Shown: in pieces, positions 17,245 through 27,145 of the stretch
How positions within the stretch are numbered: position 1 is the stretch's first letter
How the letters are laid out: the number at the start of each line of letters is the position of its first letter
NCBI GenBank assembly: GCA_027492545.1
Contig: JAPUEL010000096.1
Location: forward strand, 62,001-126,000
DNA length: 64,000 nucleotides
Direction: 5' to 3'
From: Propionibacteriaceae bacterium
Lineage (GTDB): Bacteria; Actinomycetota; Actinomycetes; Propionibacteriales; Propionibacteriaceae
Notes under the pieces: generated by a model
What the model was told of the DNA's origin: nothing
The model's database searches: none
The model's input: only the letters and a program-made list of their open reading frames with translations
Program-made: the position numbers and the translations under genes

Positions 17245-19200
17245 ATGACTACACTTCCCGCGCTGCCCCTGCACTCGCTCTTCACCCGTCTTGAGCCGCT
17301 GCTCGCGCGGGTGAGCAAGCCCATCCAGTACGTCGGCGGTGAGCACAACTCCGTCGTCAAGGAGTGGGACTCGGTCGACGTGCGCTGGTGCCTGTCCTAC
17401 CCGGACGCCTACGAGGTGGGTCAGCCCAACCAGGGCGTGGCCATCCTCTACGAGATCCTCAACGAGCGCGAGTGGATCCTGGCGGAGCGCACCTACTGCG
17501 TCTGGCCGGACATGGAGGCGCAGATGCGTCAGGCCGGCGTGCCGCAGTTCACGCTGGACGCGCACCGCCCCGTCGGCATGTTCGACGTGCTGGGGGTGTC
17601 CTTCTCCACCGAGCTCGGCTACACCAACCTCCTCAACATCATCGACCTCGCCGGAATGACGCTGCACGCGGCCGATCGCCTCGACAATGAGCCGATCGTC
17701 GTCGCGGGCGGGCACGCGGCGTTCAACCCCGAACCCATCGCCGACTTCATCGATGTCGCGGTGCTGGGCGACGGCGAGGAGGCCTCGCTGCTCATCTCCG
17801 ACATCATCCGCGAGTGGAAGCTCGACGCCCGCGAGGGCGGCCGCGACGGCCTGCTGCTGAGGCTGGCCTCCACCGGCGCGTTCTACGTGCCGCGGTTCTA
17901 CGACGTGGACTACCTCGACGACGGCCGCATCCAGCGGATCGCGCCCAACCGTGAGGGCGTGCCGTTCCAGGTCCGCAAACACACCTTGATGAACCTGGAC
18001 GAGTGGCCCTACCCGAAGCAGCCGATCGTGCCGATGGCGGAAACGGTGCACGAGCGCTACTCGGTGGAGATCTTCCGCGGCTGCACCCGCGGCTGCCGCT
18101 TCTGCCAGGCGGGCATGATCACGCGGCCGGTGCGGGAGCGCTCGATCGAGACCATCGGTGCCATGGTGGAGGGCGGCCTCCGCTCGACCGGGCTGGAGGA
18201 GATCGGGCTGTTGTCCTTGTCGTCGGCGGACCACTCCGAGATCGCGGAGGTCACGAAGCAGCTCGCCGACCGCTACGAGGGATCCAACGTCTCCCTCTCG
18301 CTCCCGTCGACCCGCGTCGACGCGTTCAACATCGACCTGGCCAACGAGCTCAGCCGCAACGGCCGACGCTCGGGGCTCACCTTCGCGCCCGAGGGCGGTT
18401 CAGAGCGGATGCGCAAGGTGATCAACAAGATGGTCACCGAGGACGACCTCATCGACACGGTCGCCGCCGCCTTCTCCTCCGGCTGGCGCCAGGTGAAGCT
18501 CTATTTCATGTGCGGGCTGCCCACCGAGACCGACGAGGACGTGCTGGCCATCGCCGACCTGGCACGACGGGTGATCGAGACCGGCCGCAAGGCCTCGGGC
18601 ACCCGCGACATCCGGTGCACCGTCTCGATCGGCGGGTTCGTGCCCAAGGCGCACACCCCCTTCCAATGGGCAGGCCAGGCGAGCGCAGAGACCATCGACC
18701 ATCGGCTTCAGCTGCTCCGCGACACCATCCGCCAGGACCGCAACTACGGCAAGGCCATCGGCATGCGTTACCACGACGGCAAGCCCGGCGTGATCGAGGG
18801 GCTCCTGTCGCGCGGAGACCGGCGGGTGGGCCGCGTCATCGAGCGGGTCTGGCGTGAGGGAGGCAAGTTCGACGGGTGGAGCGAGCACTTCAGCTTCGAG
18901 CGCTGGACCGCCGCCGCGGCGCAGGAACTCGCGCCCTCCGGCGTGGACCTCGACTGGTACACCACGCGTGAGCGGGGTTACGAGGAGGTCCTGCCGTGGG
19001 ACCACCTCGACGCCGGCCTGGACCGGGACTGGCTGTGGGAGGACTGGCAGGACGCCCTCGACGAGCGCGAGGTGGAGGACTGCCGCTGGACACCCTGCTT
19101 CGACTGCGGCGTCTGCCCCCAGCTCGACACCGAGATCCAGATCGGACCCACCGGCAAGGTCCTGCTGCCGCTGACGGTTGCGAGGCCTTCGCTGTCCTAG
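17245..19200 (+). CDS. TIGR03960-type B12-binding radical SAM protein
   Basis: This 651-residue protein has an N-terminal cobalamin-binding-like domain (about residues 30-200, [10 protein letters not shown]). A radical SAM core carries the [4Fe-4S] motif CxxxCxxC at Cys280, Cys284 and Cys287 (GCTRGCRFC). A C-terminal CFDCGVCP cluster probably binds a further metal site. Such proteins are annotated TIGR03960 and usually stand next to a DUF2344 (TIGR03936) protein and RNase E/G; the reaction is not established. Here the pair is split by a DUF1846 gene. An RNA- or ribosome-modifying role is suggested only by neighbourhood. Confidence 0.88.
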   Translation: MTTLPALPLHSLFTRLEPLLARVSKPIQYVGGEHNSVVKEWDSVDVRWCLSYPDAYEVGQPNQGVAILYEILNEREWILAERTYCVWPDMEAQMRQAGVPQFTLDAHRPVGMFDVLGVSFSTELGYTNLLNIIDLAGMTLHAADRLDNEPIVVAGGHAAFNPEPIADFIDVAVLGDGEEASLLISDIIREWKLDAREGGRDGLLLRLASTGAFYVPRFYDVDYLDDGRIQRIAPNREGVPFQVRKHTLMNLDEWPYPKQPIVPMAETVHERYSVEIFRGCTRGCRFCQAGMITRPVRERSIETIGAMVEGGLRSTGLEEIGLLSLSSADHSEIAEVTKQLADRYEGSNVSLSLPSTRVDAFNIDLANELSRNGRRSGLTFAPEGGSERMRKVINKMVTEDDLIDTVAAAFSSGWRQVKLYFMCGLPTETDEDVLAIADLARRVIETGRKASGTRDIRCTVSIGGFVPKAHTPFQWAGQASAETIDHRLQLLRDTIRQDRNYGKAIGMRYHDGKPGVIEGLLSRGDRRVGRVIERVWREGGKFDGWSEHFSFERWTAAAAQELAPSGVDLDWYTTRERGYEEVLPWDHLDAGLDRDWLWEDWQDALDEREVEDCRWTPCFDCGVCPQLDTEIQIGPTGKVLLPLTVARPSLS

Positions 19201-19215
19201 CCGGGATGCACCCGA

Positions 19216-19221
19216 TAGGCT
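19216..19221 (+). promoter_or_regulatory. -10 box (TAGGCT) for the DUF1846 gene
   Basis: TAGGCT lies 8 nt before GTG 19230, with no ribosome-binding site. Confidence 0.4.
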
Positions 19222-19229
19222 GCCCGTCC

Positions 19230-20729
19230 GTGGACAGCGCGCGCAGAATCGGGTTCGACAGCGGGAAGTATCTCGCCCTCCAGTCTCAGCACATCGACGA
19301 GCGGCGCAGGCGCTTCGGCGGCAAGCTGTACCTAGAGTTCGGCGGGAAGCTGTTCGACGACCACCACGCCTCCCGCGTGCTGCCCGGCTTCACGCCGGAC
19401 AACAAGATCACGATGCTGGAGACCCTCAAGGACGAGGTCGAGGTGGTCATCGTGATCAGCGCCCACGACCTGGCCCGCAACAAGGTCCGCGCAGATCTGG
19501 GCATCACCTACGAGTCCGACGTGCTGCGGCTGATCGACGAGTTCCGCTCCTACGGCCTCTACGTGGGCAGCGTGGTGATCACCCAGATGACGGACGAGCA
19601 CCGCCAGGGGAGGGCGTTCAAACGCAAGCTCGAGCGCCTCGGGCTCAAGGTGTACCGGCACTACCCGATCAAGGGCTATCCCAGCGACGTGCCCCTGATC
19701 GTCAGCGACAACGGCTACGGCCGCAACGACTACATCGAGACCACCCGAGACCTGATCGTGGTCACCGCCCCGGGTCCGGGGAGCGGCAAGATGGCCACCT
19801 GCCTGTCCCAGCTGTACCACGATCACAAGCGCGGCATCCCGTCCGGCTACGCCAAGTACGAGACGTTCCCGATCTGGAACCTGCCGCTCGACCACCCGGT
19901 CAACCTTGCCTACGAGGCCGCCACGGCGGACCTTGACGACGTCAACCTGATCGACCCCTTCCACCTCGCCGCCTACGGCGAGCAGGCCGTCAACTACAAC
20001 CGCGACGTCGAGATCTTCCCAGTGCTCAAGCTGCTGTTCGAGCAGCTCACCGGCAGCTCTCCCTACCAGTCGCCCACCGACATGGGCGTCAACATGGCGG
20101 GCCTGTGCATCTCCGACGACGAGGCCTGCCGAGAGGCCTCCAGGCAGGAGGTCATCCGCCGCTACTACAAGGCGCTCGTGCACGAGCGCCGTGACGAGCT
20201 GGAGCCCACCCTCTCGGACCGCATCGCGCTCACCATGAGCAAGCTCGGCATCAGCGCCGAGGACCGCCCCGTCGTCGGGCCTGCCCTTGCGGTCGAACGC
20301 CGGACGAAGGGGCCGGCTGCCGCGCTGCAGCTTCCGGACGGCTCGATCGTCACCGGTAAGACGTCCGCCCTGCTCGGCAGCTCGTCCGCGCTGCTCCTCA
20401 ACGCGCTCAAGCTGCTCGCCGGCCTCCCCGACGACGTCCACCTCCTCGCGCCCGAGACCATCGGGCCGATTCAGACGCTCAAGACTCGTCACCTTGGCAG
20501 CGCCAACCCGCGGCTGCACACCGACGAGGTGCTCATCGCCCTGTCCGTCGGGGCCACCTACGACGAGAACGCCCGCCGCGCGCTGGCCGAGCTCGCCCAT
20601 CTGCGGGGCTGCGACGTGCACACCTCGGTGATCCTCGGGCCGGTCGACGAGGCCATCTTCCGCAACCTGGGCGTCAATGTGACCAGCGAGCCCGTGTTCC
20701 AGAGCAAGAAGCTGTACCGGAAGCGCTGA
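19230..20729 (+). CDS. DUF1846 family protein
   Basis: This 499-residue protein matches DUF1846 (UPF0371) in size and in segments such as IGFDSGKYL near the N-terminus, [17 protein letters not shown] and [14 protein letters not shown]. The last resembles a phosphate-binding loop. Homologues are full-length soluble proteins of unknown function. GTG 19230 is chosen because a -10 box sits just upstream; ATG 19206 in the same frame is the alternative. It lies between the TIGR03960 and DUF2344 genes, each with its own promoter, so it looks like an insertion into a conserved pair. Confidence 0.85.
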   Translation: MDSARRIGFDSGKYLALQSQHIDERRRRFGGKLYLEFGGKLFDDHHASRVLPGFTPDNKITMLETLKDEVEVVIVISAHDLARNKVRADLGITYESDVLRLIDEFRSYGLYVGSVVITQMTDEHRQGRAFKRKLERLGLKVYRHYPIKGYPSDVPLIVSDNGYGRNDYIETTRDLIVVTAPGPGSGKMATCLSQLYHDHKRGIPSGYAKYETFPIWNLPLDHPVNLAYEAATADLDDVNLIDPFHLAAYGEQAVNYNRDVEIFPVLKLLFEQLTGSSPYQSPTDMGVNMAGLCISDDEACREASRQEVIRRYYKALVHERRDELEPTLSDRIALTMSKLGISAEDRPVVGPALAVERRTKGPAAALQLPDGSIVTGKTSALLGSSSALLLNALKLLAGLPDDVHLLAPETIGPIQTLKTRHLGSANPRLHTDEVLIALSVGATYDENARRALAELAHLRGCDVHTSVILGPVDEAIFRNLGVNVTSEPVFQSKKLYRKR

Positions 20730-20763
20730 CGCCAGGCACGCCGGCCGACAGAGCCCACTCGTC

Positions 20764-20769
20764 TACACT
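20764..20769 (+). promoter_or_regulatory. -10 box (TACACT) for the DUF2344 gene
   Basis: TACACT lies 7 nt before GTG 20777, with no ribosome-binding site; probable leaderless mRNA. Confidence 0.45.
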
Positions 20770-20776
20770 TCCGCGC

Positions 20777-21475
20777 GTGGGTACACGACAGCCGCCAGTC
20801 CAGCAGGCCCCTCCGGCGCAGAAGCTGAGGCTGCGCTACGCGAAGCGTGGGCCGGGGCGTTTCACCTCCCACCGCGACTTCGGCCGTGCGTTGGAGCGTG
20901 CGCTGAGGCGCGCCGGGATTCCGATGGCCTACTCCTCGGGCTTCTCACCCCATCCGCGAATCTCCTACGCGAACGCAGCCCCCACGTCGGCGGCCTCGGA
21001 GGCGGAGTACGTGGAGCTCGGCTTGAGTGAGGTGTGCAACCCGGTCAGGGTCATGGAGGCGCTGAACGAGGTGCTTCCGCACGGGTTCGTCGTGCTCGAC
21101 GTCGCCGAGGCGGTGAAGGCGCCGCTGGGTGACCTGCTTCAGGCGTCGGAATGGGTGGTGTCGATGGCCGGCGCGCAGCCGCGCGTGCTCGCGGAGGCCG
21201 TGGCCGCCCTGCTGGCGCTGGAGACCCACACGGTGGAGCGCATGACGAAGAACGGCATCCGCTCGTTCGACGTGCGCAGCGCCATCGTCTCCCTCACCGT
21301 CATCGATGACGAGACACTTGTCCTCCGCTCGATCCACCAGACCCCCCTCGTGCGACCCGACGACGTGGTGACCGCCCTGCGCGCGCTGGACCCGCGGGTG
21401 CCGTCTCAGGCGCTGCTCACCCGTCTCACCCAGGGCCCGTTGGGGGAGGACGGCATCGGGGATCCCTTGCGTTGA
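20777..21475 (+). CDS. DUF2344 (TIGR03936) family protein
   Basis: This 232-residue protein belongs to the family found fused to, or beside, TIGR03960 radical SAM proteins and upstream of rne. Recognisable segments are LRLRYAKRGPGRFTSHRDF and RAGIPMAYSSGFSPHPRI, which are the family's N-terminal signature. It is basic and soluble and may bind RNA, but no function is established. The start GTG has a -10 box 7 nt upstream. About 200 nt of non-coding leader separates it from rne. Confidence 0.88.
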   Translation: MGTRQPPVQQAPPAQKLRLRYAKRGPGRFTSHRDFGRALERALRRAGIPMAYSSGFSPHPRISYANAAPTSAASEAEYVELGLSEVCNPVRVMEALNEVLPHGFVVLDVAEAVKAPLGDLLQASEWVVSMAGAQPRVLAEAVAALLALETHTVERMTKNGIRSFDVRSAIVSLTVIDDETLVLRSIHQTPLVRPDDVVTALRALDPRVPSQALLTRLTQGPLGEDGIGDPLR

Positions 21476-21670
21476 TCGTGTCGCAGTACGCGATGCGGTT
21501 GGACGGTGTGCGACAATAACGATCAGGTCACGACACCGCCCGGTGTCACCTGGAGCAGCGAGGCTGCACCGCGGCATGTCTGCCGCGACTGCTCGCACTG
21601 CCCCGGATGGCCTCAGTCTTAGCGCACAGCGCGTCTGTGCCAGTCCGCGCATCTGCGTGTAAGGAGCCCC
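21476..21670 (+). promoter_or_regulatory. Structured leader region of rne
   Basis: This 195-nt gap has local hairpins: ACACCG/CGGTGT near 21533-21546 and CGCGGCA/TGCCGCG near 21571-21588. AAGGAG at 21661-21666 serves the rne ATG. A TAACGAT near 21517 could be the -10 box, giving a leader of about 145 nt. RNase E mRNAs in other bacteria are autoregulated through structured leaders; that function here is inference. Confidence 0.4.
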
Positions 21671-24538
21671 ATGCTCGACACTGAAAACGACGGCACGACC
21701 GCCGAAGACAACACCACCCCCGTGACGCCGGTCCGCCGCCGCCGCGCCGCAGGTCGTCCGGCCGGTCCCCCTCAGGAGGGTGCCGTTGTGGCGCCGACCG
21801 ACACCCAGGCCCCCGCGCCGGAGGCCGAGGCGGCCACCCTGACCCCCAGGCGCCGACGGGTGGCGTCGAAGCCGGAAGGCGACACCGCCCCGGCACGTCG
21901 CCGCCGGGTCAAGCCGGTCGAGCCCGCCGAGTCCCCGGAGGACACGCCCTCGGTGCAGCCTGCTCCGGAGCCCTCGCTCCCCGCAGTCGCTCAGGAAGCG
22001 CCGGTCGCCGATGCGCCGGTCGCCGATGCGCCGGTCAAGCCGGTACGTCGTCGCGCCACCCGCCGCACGGCGCCGCCCGAGCCTGTCGTGCCGGCAGCTG
22101 AACTCTCCGTTGCGCAGGCGCCGGAGGAGCCGGCCTTCGAGCCCCTGAGTGTTGAGCCCGCCGCCGAGTCCTTGAGTGTTGAGCCGGCCGAGTCGCTAAA
22201 TGTTGAGCCGGCCGCCGCTCAGCCGTCCCCGCCGCCGGCCCGCCGTCGGCGCGCCTCGAGGCCGGCAGCCGCGCCGGAGCCCGTGGTCGCACCCGAGCCC
22301 GCCGCAGCCCACGAGAGCGGTGCGGCCGAGGAACCTGCGGCCACCGACAGCCCTGCTGAGGGACCCGAGGCCGTTCCGGTGCCCGAGCCGGCCCCTCAAC
22401 CCGACACTGAACCAGAGGAACTGCCTGCCGAGCAGGCGGCTCCCGTGCAGCCGGCAGCCGAGCAGGGCCGCGGGCGTCGTCGTCGTGCCACCCGCCCCGC
22501 CGCACCGCCTGCCGCCTCCGCCGAGGACCACAGCGCCGACGTGATCGGCGACGCACTGCGCGCAGCGGAGGAGCTCGCCGAGGCGCGCAAAGCGCTCCTG
22601 ACGGACCCGTTCCTGACGGCCGCCGCGCGCGACCAGCAGTTGGCTGCCCTGGCCGGCGCCATCGCGGGCGCCTCCGAGGAGGACGAGCCGTTGGCCGACG
22701 AGGACCTTGACGATGCCTCGCTGGAGCCCGGCGCCGAGGAGCCGGATCTCGAGGAGCCCGAGGGCGACGCCGACGAGGACATTGCCGACGACGAGGCGGA
22801 CGGGGACCGCCCGTCGCGCCGCCGCCGCAGGCGCGGAGGGCGTCGTCGCCGTCGTGGAAGCGCGCGCGACGATGCTGATGAAGATGACGTCGACGAGGCC
22901 GAGGAGACCGAGACCGGCGCGACCGCGTCCCCCCGGGACGCGGAGGCGGAGCCGGAGCCGGATTCCGAGGCCGAGGGCGAGGGCGAGCCGGACGCAGAGG
23001 CGGACGACTCCGGCACCACACGCCGTCGCCGTCGTCGTCGCCGTCGCGGCGAGGGCGCGGACGCGGAGTCCACGTCCTCAGACGAGGTCACCGGCATCGA
23101 GGGCTCGACCCGCATGGAGGCCAAGCGCCAGCGCCGGAAGGAGTCGCGCGCCGCCGGGCGCCGCCGCGCCCCGATCCTCAGCGAGGCCGAGTTCCTCGCG
23201 CGCCGCGAGTCGGTCGACCGGAAGCTGGTCATCCGCCAGTCCGAGGACTACACCCAGCTGGCCGTCGTCGAGGACAACATCCTCGTCGAGCACTACGTGG
23301 ACAAGGCCTCGGCCACGTCGCTGATCGGCAACATCTACCTCGGTCGCGTTCAGAACGTCCTTCCGAGCATGGAGGCCGCCTTCATCGACATCGGTCGCGG
23401 GCGCAACGCCGTCCTCTACGCCGGCGAGGTGGACTGGGCCGCGTTCGGCGTGACCGGCGAGAACCGTAAGGTCGAGAACGTCCTGAAGTCCGGCCAGAGC
23501 GTGCTCGTCCAGGTCACGAAGGATCCGGTGGGTGCGAAGGGGTCGCGGCTGACCAGCCACATCTCGCTGCCCGGCCGCTACATCGTCTACTCACCCGGCG
23601 GACACCTGTCCGGCATCTCCCGCAAGCTGCCGGACCACGAGCGCAGCCGGCTCCGGACGGTCCTCGGTTCGCTGATCTCCGACGACGAGTCCGTGATCGT
23701 GCGCACCGCCGCCGAGGGGGCCAGCGAGGACGAGCTCATCCGCGACGTCAACCGGCTCAAGGCGCAGTGGGAGGTCATCGAGAAGAAGGCCAAGCAGGGT
23801 AGCGCCCCTCAGGCCCTCTACTCCGAGCCGGACCTCACTCTCAGGATCGTCCGGGACCTCTTCACGGAGGACTTCGGCCAGCTGATCGTCCAGGGCGACG
23901 GCGGCCCGACGGACGCCTACGACGCCATCTCGGCCTACGTCGGGCACGTCGCGCCACACCTGGCCGAGCGGCTCGTCCGCTTCGAGGTGGCGGAGGACGG
24001 GCGCGACGCGTTCGCGCAGTTCAAGATCGACGACCAGATCGCCAAGGCACTCGACCGCAAGGTGTTCCTGCCGTCCGGTGGCTCGCTCGTCATCGACCGC
24101 ACCGAGGCCATGACGGTCATCGACGTCAACACCGGCCGCTTCACCGGCGCCGGAGGCAACCTCGAGGCCACCGTCACCAGCAACAACCTGGAGGCGGCGG
24201 AGGAGATCGTCCGGCAGCTGCGGCTGAGGGATCTCGGCGGCATCATCGTGATCGACTTCATCGACATGGTCCTGCCGAGCAACCGGGAGCTGCTGCTGCG
24301 CCGGCTCGTCGAGTGCCTGGGCCGCGACCGCACGCGCCACCAGGTGGCGGAGGTGACCAGCCTCGGCCTCGTCCAGCTGACCCGAAAGCGGATCGGCACA
24401 GGGCTGCAGGAGGCCTTCACCGAGCCGTGTGAGCACTGCCAGGGCGCCGGTTACGTGCGCTTCGAGGAGCCGGTGGACTCGCAGGCGCCCTCGGACGGCG
24501 GCGAGCGCCGATCGCCCCGTCGACGGGGCCGCAAGTAG
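21671..24538 (+). CDS. rne: Ribonuclease E/G family endoribonuclease
   Basis: This 955-residue RNase initiates mRNA decay and processes rRNA. Residues 1 to about 510 are low-complexity: Pro/Ala/Glu tracts, acidic stretches and several Arg clusters, as in actinobacterial RNase E, where the disordered arm is N-terminal. The catalytic core follows, with an S1 domain from about residue 550 (NIYLGRVQN). The metal ligands are Asp818 in VIDVNTG and Asp862 in VIDFIDM. Zn-link cysteines are Cys920 and Cys923 in CEHC. The C-terminus is a short basic tail. ATG 21671 has AAGGAG 4 nt upstream. The gene is usually followed by rplU-rpmA in actinobacteria, but rpmB follows here. Confidence 0.96.
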   Translation: MLDTENDGTTAEDNTTPVTPVRRRRAAGRPAGPPQEGAVVAPTDTQAPAPEAEAATLTPRRRRVASKPEGDTAPARRRRVKPVEPAESPEDTPSVQPAPEPSLPAVAQEAPVADAPVADAPVKPVRRRATRRTAPPEPVVPAAELSVAQAPEEPAFEPLSVEPAAESLSVEPAESLNVEPAAAQPSPPPARRRRASRPAAAPEPVVAPEPAAAHESGAAEEPAATDSPAEGPEAVPVPEPAPQPDTEPEELPAEQAAPVQPAAEQGRGRRRRATRPAAPPAASAEDHSADVIGDALRAAEELAEARKALLTDPFLTAAARDQQLAALAGAIAGASEEDEPLADEDLDDASLEPGAEEPDLEEPEGDADEDIADDEADGDRPSRRRRRRGGRRRRRGSARDDADEDDVDEAEETETGATASPRDAEAEPEPDSEAEGEGEPDAEADDSGTTRRRRRRRRRGEGADAESTSSDEVTGIEGSTRMEAKRQRRKESRAAGRRRAPILSEAEFLARRESVDRKLVIRQSEDYTQLAVVEDNILVEHYVDKASATSLIGNIYLGRVQNVLPSMEAAFIDIGRGRNAVLYAGEVDWAAFGVTGENRKVENVLKSGQSVLVQVTKDPVGAKGSRLTSHISLPGRYIVYSPGGHLSGISRKLPDHERSRLRTVLGSLISDDESVIVRTAAEGASEDELIRDVNRLKAQWEVIEKKAKQGSAPQALYSEPDLTLRIVRDLFTEDFGQLIVQGDGGPTDAYDAISAYVGHVAPHLAERLVRFEVAEDGRDAFAQFKIDDQIAKALDRKVFLPSGGSLVIDRTEAMTVIDVNTGRFTGAGGNLEATVTSNNLEAAEEIVRQLRLRDLGGIIVIDFIDMVLPSNRELLLRRLVECLGRDRTRHQVAEVTSLGLVQLTRKRIGTGLQEAFTEPCEHCQGAGYVRFEEPVDSQAPSDGGERRSPRRRGRK
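21998..22216 (+). repeat. Short tandem repeats in the disordered arm of rne
   Basis: A 15-nt unit GCGCCGGTCGCCGAT occurs twice in tandem at 21998-22027, with a third partial copy to 22036. A degenerate unit encoding SVEPA(A)E occurs three times at about 22145-22216. Both are in frame, so copy number can change without breaking the gene. Confidence 0.7.
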
Positions 24539-24570
24539 GGCCTCATTTGGCCATTTCCACGCGGGCGGGT

Positions 24571-24576
24571 TAGCAT
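24571..24576 (+). promoter_or_regulatory. Candidate -10 box (TAGCAT) for rpmB
   Basis: TAGCAT in an otherwise GC-rich gap predicts a start near 24583 and a leader of about 75 nt before rpmB. Confidence 0.35.
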
Positions 24577-24658
24577 TGTGCGGTTGCCTGCTCGCGTGGG
24601 CTACACCTCAAGAGCAATCCAGGCTTCAATCCTGGGCACAGACAACAAGGAGATTCCA

Positions 24659-24844
24659 GTGGCCGCCACGTGTGATGTTTGCGCCAAGGGACCCGGCTTC
24701 GGTCACAACGTTCCTTGGTCGAAGAAGAAGACCAATCGCCGCTGGAACCCGAACATCCAGCGCGTGCGTGCCACCATCAACGGCACCCCGCAGCGCGTGA
24801 ACGTGTGCACCTCCTGCCTCAAGGCAGGCAAGGTCTCGCGCTAG
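24659..24844 (+). CDS. rpmB: 50S ribosomal protein L28 (zinc-ribbon form)
   Basis: This 61-residue ribosomal protein begins at GTG 24659, with AAGGAG at 24647-24652; the longer frame from 24578 is leader. It keeps both zinc-binding cysteine pairs, CDVC near residues 5-8 and CTSC near residue 50, so it is the C+ form. Organisms with Zur control often keep a second, zinc-free L28; none is in this window. A strong terminator follows, so it is a single-gene unit upstream of recG. Confidence 0.95.
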   Translation: MAATCDVCAKGPGFGHNVPWSKKKTNRRWNPNIQRVRATINGTPQRVNVCTSCLKAGKVSR

Positions 24845-24864
24845 TCCGCATCCCTGAACACAGC

Positions 24865-24896
24865 AACCGGCGGCCCGCTGAAGCGGGCCGCCGGTT
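24865..24896 (+). terminator. Terminator after rpmB
   Basis: Perfect 14-bp stem AACCGGCGGCCCGC / GCGGGCCGCCGGTT with a TGAA loop, followed by CTTG. This is one of the strongest hairpins in the window. Confidence 0.8.
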
Positions 24897-24940
24897 CTTG
24901 CGTCCCCCGTCGCACCGGCCGGCCTGTCCGGGGCGCCCGG

Positions 24941-24946
24941 TAGGGT
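24941..24946 (+). promoter_or_regulatory. -10 box (TAGGGT) for leaderless recG
   Basis: TAGGGT lies exactly 6 nt before ATG 24953, with no ribosome-binding site. Confidence 0.5.
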
Positions 24947-24952
24947 CGGGTC

Positions 24953-27145
24953 ATGTCCTCCTGGCGCACCCCCATCTACCGCGAACTGGGCCGCCGCCTC
25001 GTCGATGTGCTGGGCTCGAAGACGGCGGACGGCTTCGAGAAGCTCGGGCTCGTCACCGTCGATGACCTGGTGCGCCACGTGCCGCGCCGCTACATCTCCG
25101 GTACCGGGATGTCGGACTTCGCGACGCTGAGGGTGGGGGAGGAGGTGGCGGTCGTCGCCGAGGTCCTTGGGGCGAAGACCTTCGGCACCATCCCGAGCGC
25201 CCGGGTGCAGGCGGTGCTGAGCGATGGCCACGGACGGTTGTCCATCACCCTGTTCGCGCGATACGAGCGCCACCTGAAGTGGTGGGTTGGCCTGCTGCAG
25301 CCAGGGTCCAGGGGGATCTTCATCGGCCGGGTCGGCAGCTTCAACGGCGAACTCCAGCTCGCCCACCCGGATTTCGTGATGCTCGACGGGACGAGGGTGT
25401 CGGGGCGCAAGTCCTCGACGAAGCAGGCGGCGATGGCGCGTAGCGTCCAACGCGCCACCATGATCGGCCTGTACCCCGCCACGTCGAAGCTGCCCACCTG
25501 GGTGATCGCCGAGTCTGTGCAGCTGGTGCTGCCGTCACTGACGGGCGACACGCTCCCTGCCTGGGTGGTTGAGCAGGCCGGCGTCCTGCCCTTCGCCGAG
25601 GCGCTCAGCGCGGTCCATGAGCCGGTGGAGCTCCGCCAGGCGGAGTTCGGGCAGGCCCGATTGCGGTTCGACGAGGCCTTCGGCATCCAGCTCGCCATGG
25701 CGGCGCGGCGTCGTGAGGCGGCCGGCGAGCTGGCCACGCCTCGGCCGCGTCGGCGCGGCGGGCTGCTCGAGGAGTTCGACCGGAGGCTGCCCTTCACTCT
25801 CACGGCTGGGCAGCAGAGCATCGGGGAGACCCTCTTCGACGAGCTGGCGAAGGGTTCCCCGATGAACCGGCTGCTCCAGGGCGAGGTGGGCTCAGGAAAG
25901 ACTCTGGTGGCGTTGAGGGCCATGCTCGCAGTCGTCGACGCCGGGGGCCAGGCGGTCCTCCTGGCACCCACCGAGGTGCTTGCCAAGCAGCATCACCAGA
26001 CCATCACGAGGCTGCTGGGGGATCTGGGGCAGGGCCGTCAGCTGGGGGCACATCCGGACGCCACGGGCATCGTGCTGCTCACCGGTAGCCGTTCCGCCGC
26101 GGCGAAGCGGGGCGTCCTCAACGACATCGTGACCGGGGAGGCGGGCATCGTCATCGGTACGCACGCGCTCCTCAGCGACCCGGTCACCTTCTTCGACCTC
26201 GGGCTGGTCGTGGTCGACGAGCAGCACCGCTTCGGCGTGGAGCAGCGCGCGGCCCTGTCGGCGAAGGCCGAGCGCAAGCCCCACACCCTGGTCATGACCG
26301 CCACCCCCATCCCGCGCTCGATCGCCATGACCGTGTTCGGGGACCTCGAGGTCAGCGAGCTGCGTGAGCTTCCCGCCGGGCGCGCCCCGGTGCAGACCGT
26401 GTTCGTGGACACCGCCAGGAACCCGCACTGGGTGGACCGGGCGTGGCAGAGGATCAGGGAAGAGGTGGCTCTGGGGCGTCAGGCGTTCGTGGTGTGTCCC
26501 GCGATCACCGCGAAGGAGGCCGAGGGCACGGGCGCGGCACCGGTTGCCGCCGTCGAGGTGCTCGGGCCGGAGCTGGCGGAGGGGCCGCTCCAGGGGCTCC
26601 GCGTGGGGACGGTCCACGGAAGGCAGCCGGCGGCAGAGCGGGACGAGGCCATGGCGGCGTTCGGCGAGGGACGCCTCGACGTGATCGTGGCGACCACGGT
26701 CATCGAGGTGGGCGTGGACGTGCCGAACGCCTCGGTGATGGTGGTCCTCGACGCGGACCGGTTCGGGTTGAGCCAGCTGCACCAGCTCCGCGGCCGCATC
26801 GGCCGCGGCGAACATCCGGGGCTATGCCTGCTGTTGGCCGCGGTCGGGGAGAATCTCGACGCGGAAACGCGTCTCCAGGCCATGGTGTCCACCACGGACG
26901 GCTTCGAGCTGGCCGAGCTGGACCTGCGGATCAGGCGCGAGGGCGACGTCCTGGGCGCCGCGCAGTCCGGAGGCGGCACCCTGAAGCTTCTGCGTGCCCT
27001 CGACGACGCCGAGGTGATCCGGGCCGCCAAGGTCCTCGCGGAACGGGTCCTGGCCGACGATCGGGCCGGCTCGGATCCGCTGCTGGCAGACCTGATGACC
27101 AAGGCCGAGGCGGTCGCGGCCGGGGAGTGGATGGACAAGACATGA
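24953..27145 (+). CDS. recG: ATP-dependent DNA helicase RecG
   Basis: This 730-residue helicase remodels stalled forks and Holliday junctions. An N-terminal wedge/OB domain is followed by the SF2 core. Walker A EVGSGKT contains Lys316, the DEQH box is near residues 422-425, MTATPIPRS is motif III, and LRGRIGRGEH is motif VI. Length is normal. It starts leaderless and its stop overlaps the rsmD ATG (ATGA), giving a recG-rsmD-coaD transcript. Confidence 0.96.
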   Translation: MSSWRTPIYRELGRRLVDVLGSKTADGFEKLGLVTVDDLVRHVPRRYISGTGMSDFATLRVGEEVAVVAEVLGAKTFGTIPSARVQAVLSDGHGRLSITLFARYERHLKWWVGLLQPGSRGIFIGRVGSFNGELQLAHPDFVMLDGTRVSGRKSSTKQAAMARSVQRATMIGLYPATSKLPTWVIAESVQLVLPSLTGDTLPAWVVEQAGVLPFAEALSAVHEPVELRQAEFGQARLRFDEAFGIQLAMAARRREAAGELATPRPRRRGGLLEEFDRRLPFTLTAGQQSIGETLFDELAKGSPMNRLLQGEVGSGKTLVALRAMLAVVDAGGQAVLLAPTEVLAKQHHQTITRLLGDLGQGRQLGAHPDATGIVLLTGSRSAAAKRGVLNDIVTGEAGIVIGTHALLSDPVTFFDLGLVVVDEQHRFGVEQRAALSAKAERKPHTLVMTATPIPRSIAMTVFGDLEVSELRELPAGRAPVQTVFVDTARNPHWVDRAWQRIREEVALGRQAFVVCPAITAKEAEGTGAAPVAAVEVLGPELAEGPLQGLRVGTVHGRQPAAERDEAMAAFGEGRLDVIVATTVIEVGVDVPNASVMVVLDADRFGLSQLHQLRGRIGRGEHPGLCLLLAAVGENLDAETRLQAMVSTTDGFELAELDLRIRREGDVLGAAQSGGGTLKLLRALDDAEVIRAAKVLAERVLADDRAGSDPLLADLMTKAEAVAAGEWMDKT

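Noticed and set aside
21998..22216. Repeats in rne as a CRISPR-like array
   Set aside because: The units are in frame, directly tandem without unique spacers, and encode a low-complexity protein arm.
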